The notes under the pieces were generated by a model, which was not told where the DNA came from, made no database searches, and saw nothing but the letters and a program-made list of their open reading frames with translations. Both the position numbers and the translations under genes were made by a program. A stretch of DNA of 64,000 nt from Fibrella forsythiae (GTDB taxonomy: Bacteria > Bacteroidota > Bacteroidia > Cytophagales > Spirosomataceae): contig NZ_JAFMYW010000006.1 in NCBI RefSeq assembly GCF_017353175.1, positions 310,001-374,000 on the forward strand, written 5' to 3'. This document shows positions 17,926 through 26,204 of this stretch, piece by piece. How positions within the stretch are numbered: position 1 is the stretch's first letter; the number at the start of each line of letters is the position of its first letter.

Positions 17926-18201
17926 ATGCAGACCAACGACGATGTGAAGTACCACCCGTTCAGCAACGGAAGTGAGTTCGACACCTGGCACAGACGCAAT
18001 TGTCAGCAATGCACCAAGTACACATTCGATGAAGCGCCTACATGTCTAGGTGATGAGGCGCTGACACTAGCCTTACTCGATGATGGCGCAATTAGCAAAG
18101 CTGTAGCTGATTTTATAGGAACCACCGACCGCAGCACGCAGGAAAATGGCTACAGCTTTTGCACGCTCAATTCATCCTGCAACCACTTTTCACAGAAATA
18201 A
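17926..18201 (+). CDS. Small Cys-containing phage-type hypothetical protein
   Basis: The 91-residue product starts at ATG 17926, 4 bases after the recombinase stop. The beginning KYHPFSNGSEFDTWHRRNCQQC has the look of small proteins common in Bacteroidota phages and integrative elements (a 'PFSNGxE' segment followed by a CxxC pair). Further Cys residues (TCLG, FCTLNSSC) could complete a metal site. The open frame extends upstream to 17884 but that overlaps the recombinase. The function is unknown. Confidence 0.7.
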   Translation: MQTNDDVKYHPFSNGSEFDTWHRRNCQQCTKYTFDEAPTCLGDEALTLALLDDGAISKAVADFIGTTDRSTQENGYSFCTLNSSCNHFSQK

Positions 18202-18230
18202 TTCTCACCAATTCACCACCACTTACTACC

Positions 18231-19259
18231 ATGAGCGATTCAATCAAATTCGAGATGCGCAAATACACGCGCCTAGCAACAGAAGAAGAACGTAGCGAAC
18301 AGGTAATCAACCTGCTTTCTACAATGACTGCTATCGAAACAAAAAAGGCAGAAGCCAAAACAAAGGCCGCTGAATTCAAGGCCGAAATATCAAGCCTTGT
18401 AGATCGTGAAGATGATCTACGAATTCACCTGGAAGCCGGTACATTCCTTGAAGGCGTTGAGGTTCACGCGGTCGTTAACGAAATGTCAGGCAATACCGAA
18501 TATTACGACCGTGAAGGAAACGAGGTTGTACCGCTTCGGCATCCTACCAGTAAGCAGGAAAAACGCAATGAGGCCGCAAAACGCCAAATGTCGATGTTTG
18601 GTGAGGAGCCGGCCACGCCAAATGATGCATCAACACCATTCACCGCTAACGATCTTGCCGAGTTAGGCAGTACTAATTATCAGTCTTTCGTTGATGCCTT
18701 CGAGGCTAACGCAAAAGACAGCGAATTTGAACCGCAAGAGTGGGCGGTTGGCGATCTGTCAGAAACACCCGATTCACAACGTTTTATCGTACTGACAATT
18801 TCAACCGATGGCGAGAATATAGCCGAGGTTATCACTGACTCAGGAGCGATACTATTTATCAGTCTGAACGATATCCACGGCCAGAAATACAGTTGCGGCT
18901 TGGAGTACGACTACACAACAAGAGAAGAAGTTGAACAGGATTGGAACGCCGGTCTGTTCACTCCATTCTTTGCCGCCGACAACCTGAAACACAACATTGC
19001 TTTTGACGACGAGTCGGCCGACGTAGACGAAACCGACAGCGACGTACTGACCAACGGTACCGAGCAGCCAGAAGCATCTACCCTGCAGGAAACCGAAACG
19101 TTTGACCCGGCCGAATTAGACTCCATGTATGTAGATCCGCAGCAGCCAGGAACGACTACGGAGCCAGGTGATTCGACGATGAAGCCGGAAGCAACTACAG
19201 CCGCAGTAATCAACGGCCAGCCTATGAGGAAGAACGGCAAGAAACCTGTAAAAGCATAA
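18231..19259 (+). CDS. Phage-type hypothetical protein with N-terminal coiled coil
   Basis: A 342-residue protein from ATG 18231. Residues 20-70 are charged and helical (EEERSEQVINLL ... AEAKTKAAEFKAEISSLVDRED), which suggests a coiled coil. A beta segment follows (LEGVEVHAVVNEMSGNTEYYDREGNEVVPLRHPT), a pattern seen in phage and mobile-element proteins of unknown function. The last third is very acidic (DDESADVDETDSDV) with a basic end (MRKNGKKPVKA). It sits in the recombinase C operon, 29 bases after the previous stop. No enzyme motif is visible. Confidence 0.7.
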   Translation: MSDSIKFEMRKYTRLATEEERSEQVINLLSTMTAIETKKAEAKTKAAEFKAEISSLVDREDDLRIHLEAGTFLEGVEVHAVVNEMSGNTEYYDREGNEVVPLRHPTSKQEKRNEAAKRQMSMFGEEPATPNDASTPFTANDLAELGSTNYQSFVDAFEANAKDSEFEPQEWAVGDLSETPDSQRFIVLTISTDGENIAEVITDSGAILFISLNDIHGQKYSCGLEYDYTTREEVEQDWNAGLFTPFFAADNLKHNIAFDDESADVDETDSDVLTNGTEQPEASTLQETETFDPAELDSMYVDPQQPGTTTEPGDSTMKPEATTAAVINGQPMRKNGKKPVKA

Positions 19260-19314
19260 TCAACTCACCAGCCCCCGACGCTCACTAACCGAAGGGGCTC
19301 ACTCATTTACCACC

Positions 19315-19911
19315 ATGAACAAGTATCACCCCAACGCAGACCCACAATTTGTAGCGATGGATAGCCATTACATGAACTTGGCTACCTCCGAATTCCTGCA
19401 ATCATTACACACTTGCTTTGATAAACTTGGGTACATCTCGCTGGAATCGGATAAGCGTGATTTCTGCTATTCGCTCTGGAAACATGGCTATAAGCTTGTG
19501 CCAGTAGCCAAAAGCATTACCGAACTCGAAGCAGAACGTTTCGCCTGGAGCCGCGAAACATTCACCGAAGCAACGGCCATCAGCTCACTCCGCAAGCTGG
19601 AAAGCGAGATCAAGGAAATCGAAGCTGACATTTTGAAAGGCAACGATCCTACAACTGAATACGCCGACGCGCTTATGTGCCTGTTTGACAGTGCAGGCCG
19701 TCACGGTATTTCTGTCGACCAGATAACCGAAGCGTTCGCCAAGAAACTGGAGATCAACAAGGGCCGGCAATGGCGCAAAAATCCAGACGATTCATACTCG
19801 CATGTTCAAACTAACGGCGATCAACATGCAGGTAGTCAATTCTATATACAAAACGACTCCACACCACCATTGACTGATGATTCGCAGGCAGCCTACAGCA
19901 TTCTACCTTAA
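19315..19911 (+). CDS. dATP/dGTP pyrophosphohydrolase-like protein (DUF550 type)
   Basis: The middle of this 198-residue protein (about 76-155) matches the phage dATP/dGTP pyrophosphohydrolase domain, an all-alpha MazG-like fold that hydrolyses deoxynucleotides. It has FAWSRETF, then SLRKLESEIKEIEAD with the metal-binding Glu residues, then TEYADALMCLFDSAGRHG with Glu115 and Asp118, and finally NKGRQWRK. The order and spacing agree with the family. The N-terminal 70 residues are an add-on I cannot assign. Phages use such enzymes to shift nucleotide pools. Here it sits in the small operon behind recombinase C, which supports a phage-derived origin. Confidence 0.8.
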   Translation: MNKYHPNADPQFVAMDSHYMNLATSEFLQSLHTCFDKLGYISLESDKRDFCYSLWKHGYKLVPVAKSITELEAERFAWSRETFTEATAISSLRKLESEIKEIEADILKGNDPTTEYADALMCLFDSAGRHGISVDQITEAFAKKLEINKGRQWRKNPDDSYSHVQTNGDQHAGSQFYIQNDSTPPLTDDSQAAYSILP

Positions 19912-19923
19912 CCAACAAACAGC

Positions 19924-20391
19924 ATGGTAAAGATTCGTATCTGCTCTGAAGATCCCCACGAGATAGAGGACGTAACTAGTTTATTCGAGTCGCTATTTCC
20001 AGACATGCGATTTACAGCCGCCCGACTCGGAGGAAACCCAAAATACGCCGACGATCCCAAGTACTTCAGCTACGGAGAACCGCGCGTCCATAACAAGAAG
20101 CCGATCCCGATTAACTTCAAGCTGATCGGAAAAAAGCTGACAAACACGCCAGCTCCCGTAGCCAAACCCAGCCAACCAAAGGCGAAGAAGCCAGCACACA
20201 AACCAGTAACTAAGTTCGCTATTCCTGACTGGCAACGTGTACTCGGGTTAGACAATGCTACTAAGCTTTCGTGGACCAAATGCCGCATTCGTTACCGAGA
20301 GCTGACTTCCGGAGAAATAAGCCAGACGACCCGGAACAAGTATGTCGAAGCAATGGAAGCCGCAGCCAGGCACTTCAAAATTTCACTATAA
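19924..20391 (+). CDS. Phage-type hypothetical protein
   Basis: A 155-residue protein I do not recognise. It has an N-terminal globular part (VKIRICSEDPHEIEDVTSLFESLFPDMRF), a Pro/Lys-rich linker at about 78-95 (APVAKPSQPKAKKPAHKP), and a C-terminal helical part (WTKCRIRYRELTSGEISQTT). The linker and basic charge would suit a nucleic-acid-binding or adaptor protein. It starts 12 bases after the previous stop and ends 2 bases before the next start. Confidence 0.65.
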   Translation: MVKIRICSEDPHEIEDVTSLFESLFPDMRFTAARLGGNPKYADDPKYFSYGEPRVHNKKPIPINFKLIGKKLTNTPAPVAKPSQPKAKKPAHKPVTKFAIPDWQRVLGLDNATKLSWTKCRIRYRELTSGEISQTTRNKYVEAMEAAARHFKISL

Positions 20392-20393
20392 CC

Positions 20394-20591
20394 ATGCTGA
20401 TCCCGCCCGAACTGTTCAACACGGCTACTATCGAATTTTTCCGCGCAAACAGACACCTGCCTACCGTTGACAAACTGCTCGATCTACGCAGCAGGACAAA
20501 CAGAAACAAGGAAATCGGTACGTACCCGCCCAACTGGTTTATTGATCTGCTAATCAAGCTACGATCGCACCGTGATCAGCAGGCCAAATAA
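20394..20591 (+). CDS. Small hypothetical protein in the phage-type operon
   Basis: Translation from ATG 20394 gives 65 residues (MLIPPELFNTATIEFFRANR ...), basic at the end. It begins 2 bases after the stop of the preceding gene, which supports this start over the open frame reaching back to 20271. No family is recognised. Confidence 0.6.
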   Translation: MLIPPELFNTATIEFFRANRHLPTVDKLLDLRSRTNRNKEIGTYPPNWFIDLLIKLRSHRDQQAK

Positions 20592-20616
20592 CAATTCACC
20601 ACCAAAAAACTCCACC

Positions 20617-20955
20617 ATGCAGAACCAATCTCAGCCCGTTGAACTATGGGCCATCATCGAACTTTTCGGCCATCAGAAAATGGCCGGGAAAATCTCTGAA
20701 CACGTGCTCGCTGGCAACTTCATCCGTATCGACGTTCCAGCAACTACCCGACAACCCGCCTATTCCAGAATGGTAAACCCATCAGCGATTTATGCAATCA
20801 ATCCAGTTTCTGAAACCATAGCCCAGGCAATGGCCGAGCAATACCAAACAAAACCACTCGAAACCTGGGACATTCAGGAAATGTATAAGCGCCTGCAAGC
20901 CTCACTGCCAGCGCATAAAGCCAGCGGCGAATATTACGTCGATAGCGAGGATTAG
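20617..20955 (+). CDS. Conserved mobile-element hypothetical protein
   Basis: The 112-residue product from ATG 20617 begins with VELWAIIELFGHQKMAGKISEHVLAG and continues FIRIDVPAT ... YSRMVNPSAIYAINPVSET. I recognise this as a small protein seen repeatedly in Bacteroidota phage and integrative-element gene sets, with no assigned function. The acidic end (GEYYVDSED) closes the six-gene run behind recombinase C. It is the last plus-strand gene before a new promoter region. Confidence 0.75.
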   Translation: MQNQSQPVELWAIIELFGHQKMAGKISEHVLAGNFIRIDVPATTRQPAYSRMVNPSAIYAINPVSETIAQAMAEQYQTKPLETWDIQEMYKRLQASLPAHKASGEYYVDSED

Positions 20956-21089
20956 CCAGACTGATTACTTACATACGGCCCCGCTCGACTTTCCCCAGTT
21001 GACTGTACAATTCCAAGCGCATTTGCAGAATACTAACCCCGCCTTGACTTCATATTATACAATTTCTCACTCGTTAACTTTCTCCGATT

Positions 21090-21836
21090 ATGCGTCTACT
21101 CAGAATGGCTAGATTGTCTACCTCCCCTATCCCCCGCTGGCTAAAAGTCATCGTGACCGTAGCCCTTGCCATTATGCCACTAAGTGCAACTCTACAGGCC
21201 CAATCGATTACGCTTGATTCGCTCGGCACCTACGAGGCTTCCTACCGCACGTTTATGGTCCAGAAATGGAAGGCCGATCGAAAGGAATTCACCATCACCA
21301 CCCGGAAAAAATGGTGGTATTACCTCCCAAGCCCAGGCTGGTCATTTCGTAGCCCCTCTATTAGCCTCAACACCGGTGTCATCGCCCAGATCGACCGTGA
21401 TAAACTGACCCTGGCAGCCAGGCTGGAGGCACTCGATGCCCGCTACCAGGTCGAGTACACAGAAACGCTGGCCCGGATCAGCACAGAGTACCGGAAACTG
21501 GTAGTCCGGTCAGAGCAGCTTGACCGGGAGCGCAGGCTGCTGGCCAAACTGCTCGCCATCCAGCGGATCAATGACGAGGCGTTCAACAAACAGCAGCTAT
21601 CCCCACAAGATCATCTGCAGGTCAGTTATGAATACGAACGGGCTGTCAGTGAATTCCGCCGTAAAGAGAGTGAACTGGCTATTACCGCTCTCGATTTCTT
21701 CAGCCTGTGCCGCTTCAACCTCCCTACGAAACAGCTCATCGACGTGGCCAGCAGCGACCCCTGCCCCGCCAGCACTGACCGCGACTTCAGCCTGACGGTC
21801 GCCTCAGACGTACCGATCAGACCAACTACCAGATAA
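21090..21836 (+). CDS. Secreted helical hypothetical protein
   Basis: A 248-residue protein with a long signal peptide (LKVIVTVALAIMPLSATLQAQ, ending near residue 38). A short aromatic segment follows (TTRKKWWYYLPSPGWSFRSP), then a helical region of about 100 residues rich in Leu, Arg and Glu (DRDKLTLAARLEALDARYQV ...), probably a coiled coil. The helical part recalls the periplasmic helices of outer-membrane factors or conjugation proteins, but it is too short for TolC. It is transcribed toward the convergent minus-strand cluster. The function is unknown. Confidence 0.65.
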   Translation: MRLLRMARLSTSPIPRWLKVIVTVALAIMPLSATLQAQSITLDSLGTYEASYRTFMVQKWKADRKEFTITTRKKWWYYLPSPGWSFRSPSISLNTGVIAQIDRDKLTLAARLEALDARYQVEYTETLARISTEYRKLVVRSEQLDRERRLLAKLLAIQRINDEAFNKQQLSPQDHLQVSYEYERAVSEFRRKESELAITALDFFSLCRFNLPTKQLIDVASSDPCPASTDRDFSLTVASDVPIRPTTR

Positions 21837-21901
21837 GGAAGCAGCCCGGGAAGTGCCGGAAGGTAGCGCATCGCATTAGGTCATCAATCAGCTGTGAAAA
21901 C

Positions 21902-23971
21902 CTATCGTCCAAAATTTCGGTGTACAGTACAGTTATCCCCACCAAATCCTGCTGCCCAGACAAGCCATCTGCCGTTGTACTTCGAAAAAGAGCCAAAGCT
22001 CAAGCCGCCTACAAACTCGCCGTTCCTGTAGGTAAACTCGATCGTCACCCGGGAGCGAATCACCGTAAGGTCCACTTTGTCTCCGCCATTGGGCCGCGCC
22101 AGGTGCGTCATTCGGCTATAGCTGACGGATGACCACTCCGTCACGCCATTTTGATCGAGGCACTCTCTATACTGATCAAACCGCAGCGCTGAGCGGGCGT
22201 CATCTTCCACGCTGTCATCTGGATGCATGCAGCGCATCCAGAGCGCTTTGTCGTTTGTTTTCAGCGCTTTCAGCAACAGTAGGCTCAACTCTTCCAGGGT
22301 GTCACCGCCAGCAGTCTTTCCAATACCCGACGAAACTGGGGCCGGTTTTACCGCTGCTGATCTGGCCGGGTTGGTCTGCCCGGTCTTTTTAAGAAACTCG
22401 GCATATTCCATTGCAAAGAATGTATTTCCCAGAAACTCCAGGGTCTGCCCGTCGTCGCCCGTAACGCCCGGGTGTCTGACAGGCTTTTGAATATCAACCG
22501 GGCGGACGTCGCACAGCCGATTCTTCACAGTGGCGGCGGGCCAGAGCCTGGAGCCACCCAGGTTTTCATAGACCTCAACCCGTCCCTTGTTCCCGTTCTC
22601 GGGTACCTTGTACTCAATATACACCACATAGCCGGACTCGGCGTCCCGAAAGAAGTTGTGACGGGCCAGCTGAATTTTATGGCCTTTCGTCAGCTCATCC
22701 GTGATGTACTGCAGTAAACTCATGTTCGGCTCTTCATACTTGGAGACCATCACGCGCTTCATCTGCCCTTTCTCCACGGCTGATACACTACTCCAGGGTT
22801 TCCAATTGAACCCACAGTCGGTGGTACCAGGTAGACGACTGCCCGTTGAATTGGTGATTGATGGGCTTTCTTTGATTAAGTGAGCGTAAGGGGACTCTTC
22901 CGCTACCACCTGAGCCGCTGCAGCCGCAGCAAACTCATTCACCAGAAACGACAGGTGTAGCGTACCACCGAAGTCATGATAACTGACCAGCAGCGCATAC
23001 AGGGTAACCAGCTGGCCGGGCTTCGTTTCTTTGGGTAAAGTCTGCAGCAGCACTTCCTGAACGGGCATCCAGATCCGTTCACCCGCCACCTCAAACAGTG
23101 CCTCCTGCCGGAAGAGCCGGACACGATCGTTGGCAACGGCGTCAAAACCCGTCCTGCGAATGGGCAGGTCAAAGCTCCTGGCCCACCGATCATCCGTCAG
23201 CGGCCGGTACTGATTGGTGACCGTGGCCTGAAGGCTGACTTTCTCGACCCGGAAAAACGTCTGACCCGTTTTTCCATGTTTCCGATCATAGTCCGCGGCG
23301 TACGACCGCTCGGCGTTGAGCAGCTCCCCTGCGTTCTGCTGGGGATAGTTCCTGTCCCAATCGCCACCCAGGCGCGGAACGGCAGATCCCGCACTGCGGG
23401 GAGGAACCGTCTGGCCGGCCGACTGGATGCCGGTACCGGGAACAGACGATGCGTTTACAGGTGTACCGTCATAGCGGATCGTCAGCGTGGTCGTGCCGGA
23501 GTCAGCCATGAGATCCAGCTTACTCCGGTGCAGCTGCCAGACACGCCCGTTCTCGTTGAACTGATACTGCTCCTCCGTCGTCGTCAGCGTACTTTTCGAC
23601 TCCACCGAGACGAAGCCGCCCGCCCTGATGGCGTTGTCCAGGCTGGCGATCCAGTCTTTATTGTCCGACGAGAACACCACCTGCCGGGTATTGTCGACCA
23701 TGATCCAGTAGCTCGCCGTTGCCTCGGCGAAGAGTGGATTCGGATACGGCCGTACATAGCGGTAGTGCGTCCCCTCCTGTTTGTTCAGCTTTCCTTTCTT
23801 GTTGCTTTTGTACTTGAACCCCCAGGGGTTGACCAGCGCCAGAAAGCAGTTCTGATCAGGGCACTGAACCAGCTCCTTCAACTCGGCTACCGTGACCAGG
23901 TGCTGGTTCTGAGCGTTGGTACGGTTTCCACAAAGCAGGAAAAAGAGCAGCGTGCTCACAAGAATTTTCAT
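21902..23971 (-). CDS. Large secreted hypothetical protein
   Basis: A 689-residue protein with a signal peptide (MKILVSTLLFFLLCGNRTNAQ). It has no family I recognise. The C-terminal 120 residues (LEELSLLLLKALKTNDKALWMRCMHPDD ... FSKYNGRWLVWAAGFGG) look like an NTF2/SnoaL-like fold with a closing beta-sheet. The centre carries an Ala-rich segment (NEFAAAAAAQVVAEE) and a Gly/Ser/Pro linker. It ends the minus-strand surface cluster and follows the OmpA-domain gene by 37 bases, so the two are probably in one operon. It is likely periplasmic or attached to the outer surface. Confidence 0.75.
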   Translation of the reverse strand: MKILVSTLLFFLLCGNRTNAQNQHLVTVAELKELVQCPDQNCFLALVNPWGFKYKSNKKGKLNKQEGTHYRYVRPYPNPLFAEATASYWIMVDNTRQVVFSSDNKDWIASLDNAIRAGGFVSVESKSTLTTTEEQYQFNENGRVWQLHRSKLDLMADSGTTTLTIRYDGTPVNASSVPGTGIQSAGQTVPPRSAGSAVPRLGGDWDRNYPQQNAGELLNAERSYAADYDRKHGKTGQTFFRVEKVSLQATVTNQYRPLTDDRWARSFDLPIRRTGFDAVANDRVRLFRQEALFEVAGERIWMPVQEVLLQTLPKETKPGQLVTLYALLVSYHDFGGTLHLSFLVNEFAAAAAAQVVAEESPYAHLIKESPSITNSTGSRLPGTTDCGFNWKPWSSVSAVEKGQMKRVMVSKYEEPNMSLLQYITDELTKGHKIQLARHNFFRDAESGYVVYIEYKVPENGNKGRVEVYENLGGSRLWPAATVKNRLCDVRPVDIQKPVRHPGVTGDDGQTLEFLGNTFFAMEYAEFLKKTGQTNPARSAAVKPAPVSSGIGKTAGGDTLEELSLLLLKALKTNDKALWMRCMHPDDSVEDDARSALRFDQYRECLDQNGVTEWSSVSYSRMTHLARPNGGDKVDLTVIRSRVTIEFTYRNGEFVGGLSFGSFSKYNGRWLVWAAGFGGDNCTVHRNFGR

Positions 23972-24008
23972 AAACGAATCAAGGTATGTGCCTCACGGGT
24001 AGGGCAGT

Positions 24009-25409
24009 TTATCGTTTCCGGATGACCATCTCCACGCGTCGGTTCTCCGGGCAGTAGGCAGGTGGCGGGCAGTTTCGGCTCAGTGGCCGTGACGCCCCGA
24101 ACCAGGCCGCTTCGACCCGGTAAGAAGCAATCCCTTTCCGCGACAGATAGTCTTTGACGGCTACCACCCGCCGACGCGACAGCTCCAGGTTTTCTTTGGC
24201 TTCGCCGATCAGGTCCGTATGCCCTTCGAGTCGTATTTCCGCAGTTGGGTTTGCGTTCAACCACTGCGCCAGCGCATCGAGGTCGGCGAAGGAATCTGCC
24301 AGCAGCTCATCGGCCGACTGGTCGAAGTTGACCTGCAGCCGAATTGGTTTGCGCACGGCGACGTTGTCAAACCGACTCCGGCCACTGTAGGGGACCTGGG
24401 TAGCTGGCTCGTGCTGGTGGGCTGATGGTTGGGGATTTGTTGGCGTGGGTAGAGGCTGAGGATAGGAAGGATCTGAATATGTCCTGGGTGAAGCGGGATC
24501 CGTAGCGCGCTGCGCTGGTTTGGCACGCTGCCGGACAGGACGGCCCCGATGACGCGTTTCAAACAGCGTAAAGCCAACCAGCCTTAGGTTGAGCACGACG
24601 TTCATGGTTGAATAAGACGCCGTGGCCACACCCGTTAACCGCTGATTTGTATAGTAAGCGTATTGTTCCGTCATGGCGTATCGACTCACGGGTAGTTCAA
24701 CCGCAATGGAAAACTCCATGGGATACTTTTTCGACGTCAGCCCAACCTCCGGAACAATCGAAAAACGGCTGCTGGCCTGATCAGCGGCGGTAACGAGAAA
24801 TCCGGTGCCATTCTCCGTAAAATTCAACTTATACGCACTGTCAACCGGTTTGTTAAACGCACCTGTCGTATAGCCGGTATGATAGAGCCCATTCAGGCGG
24901 ACAAACAAACCAGGATTCCAGTATTTGGCCAGGCCAAGCAGTATACCGTGCGACTCCAGATCACTGTTTCTGGATTCCAGCCTATATCCTTTGAACATAA
25001 AGGGAATATTCTTATACGAATAGCTGTAGCGGCTGAAGTGATAGCCTCCGTTGATGAGCCAACCGTTGCCGTTTCGCCTGAACAGCCCATACCGGAGCTG
25101 CACATCGGCGTTGTACTCGTCAAACTTTACCTCTTCTATCGTTCCCTGATCGTTTAACGCATAGTACGTGCAGCCACACCAGCCACTACGTTCCGGCTTA
25201 CCTTTATAGGCAATAACTACCCGGCCGGTATTGTGGACCACCGGCTCAGGCGCCGACAGACGAACGCCGATGTTTCCGCTGATACCAAACGAGGTTCGTA
25301 AAGGAATGGATTCATCGGAGTCTTGCGCATACACGTTTGCCGGTAGCTGCCCAACAAAAAGGAGCAGTAGGATCCGGGTGACATGTATCAGGGGCATAGA
25401 AGCTTTCAT
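24009..25409 (-). CDS. OmpA-domain outer-membrane protein
   Basis: This 466-residue protein has a signal peptide (to about residue 28), an N-terminal region of alternating aromatic strands that fits a beta-barrel (40-290), a Pro-rich linker (PSYPQPLPTPTNPQPSAHQ), and a C-terminal OmpA-like peptidoglycan-binding domain (about 355-466). The domain has the signature LEGHTDLIGEAKENLELSRRR and ends NRRVEMVIRKR. It would anchor the outer membrane to the cell wall and carry a surface-facing part of unknown role. The 5' neighbour is a small membrane protein at 25549 and the 3' neighbour is a secreted protein, all on the minus strand. Confidence 0.88.
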   Translation of the reverse strand: MKASMPLIHVTRILLLLFVGQLPANVYAQDSDESIPLRTSFGISGNIGVRLSAPEPVVHNTGRVVIAYKGKPERSGWCGCTYYALNDQGTIEEVKFDEYNADVQLRYGLFRRNGNGWLINGGYHFSRYSYSYKNIPFMFKGYRLESRNSDLESHGILLGLAKYWNPGLFVRLNGLYHTGYTTGAFNKPVDSAYKLNFTENGTGFLVTAADQASSRFSIVPEVGLTSKKYPMEFSIAVELPVSRYAMTEQYAYYTNQRLTGVATASYSTMNVVLNLRLVGFTLFETRHRGRPVRQRAKPAQRATDPASPRTYSDPSYPQPLPTPTNPQPSAHQHEPATQVPYSGRSRFDNVAVRKPIRLQVNFDQSADELLADSFADLDALAQWLNANPTAEIRLEGHTDLIGEAKENLELSRRRVVAVKDYLSRKGIASYRVEAAWFGASRPLSRNCPPPAYCPENRRVEMVIRKR

Positions 25410-25548
25410 GTGGCGTATACCATCTGGTTTATCTAGCGTCTGTCAGCAGGACGGCTCTGCACCGACGCATCATCAGTTGCGCCTCCTCAGCCATACGTAG
25501 CCAGCCAGCGAAGCAGGAGGAGCACTTGCCGCCCTTGAACGGATAGGG

Positions 25549-26172
25549 TTATACGCCGTTCGTGTCTATGAGCCACTGTTTCATCTCGGCCACCTGACGG
25601 TTGACCTCCTCTCTGGCTTCTTTCATCTTCGTGCTGCGGGTTGTCGCCAGATAGATAATCCCCCCGAAGGCCAGCAGGGTAACCAGCCAGTGCACCGCAC
25701 ACAGCAGGACGGCACCGGCACACAGCAGAAAATAGATGATCGTCCCCAGGGGTGGCATCACCAGGCTTCGTACCATATGGTCCAGGGTATTCAGCGTTTG
25801 CCAGGTGCCCGTGTTGTAGTTAAGAACGCCCACATATTGCCTGTTTTCGCCGTGCTCACCCGACACCATCAGGATGCTCACCTTCTGGTTCTCCCGCACA
25901 CTCAGATCGCTGCTCAGGGTGTGGTCCAATTCTTTGTCGCCATCCCTCATCCACAGCTCCGTCACGGTCGTGTTCGTACTGCTTACGTTCAGGGTCGTCG
26001 GCGTCGACACGACCGTGCGCCCATACTGCTGCGTGCCTCCGCCCGATGCCGAGGCGTTGAATTTGGTTTCTACCCGTTTCGATACTTTGTCGACCAGGCC
26101 GGTATTGGCCATAAAACGGATCGTTTTTCCGTTGACCTGCAGCACGGCAGGCGCAGTTGATGTGTTCATCAC
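25549..26172 (-). CDS. Small membrane protein with two adjacent spans
   Basis: A 207-residue protein without a signal peptide. It starts with a soluble domain of about 130 residues rich in Thr, Ser and Val (VNGKTIRFMANTGLVDKVSKRVETKF), then two close membrane spans (PPLGTIIYFLLCAGAVLLCAVHWLVTLLAFGGIIYLA) and a charged helical tail. The soluble part would face the cytoplasm if both ends are inside. A start two residues in is also possible (MM). I recognise no family. It sits between two surface-protein genes. Confidence 0.65.
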   Translation of the reverse strand: MMNTSTAPAVLQVNGKTIRFMANTGLVDKVSKRVETKFNASASGGGTQQYGRTVVSTPTTLNVSSTNTTVTELWMRDGDKELDHTLSSDLSVRENQKVSILMVSGEHGENRQYVGVLNYNTGTWQTLNTLDHMVRSLVMPPLGTIIYFLLCAGAVLLCAVHWLVTLLAFGGIIYLATTRSTKMKEAREEVNRQVAEMKQWLIDTNGV

Positions 26173-26204
26173 TGGATTGGTTAAACTGGTTTGTGGACTA
26201 ACGT

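Noticed and set aside
23276-24025. 249-codon plus-strand frame opposite the secreted protein gene
   Set aside because: It lies fully antisense to the 21902-23971 gene, which has a signal peptide and a sensible protein. Its product is Arg/Val-rich without motifs, as expected for a shadow frame in GC-richer DNA.
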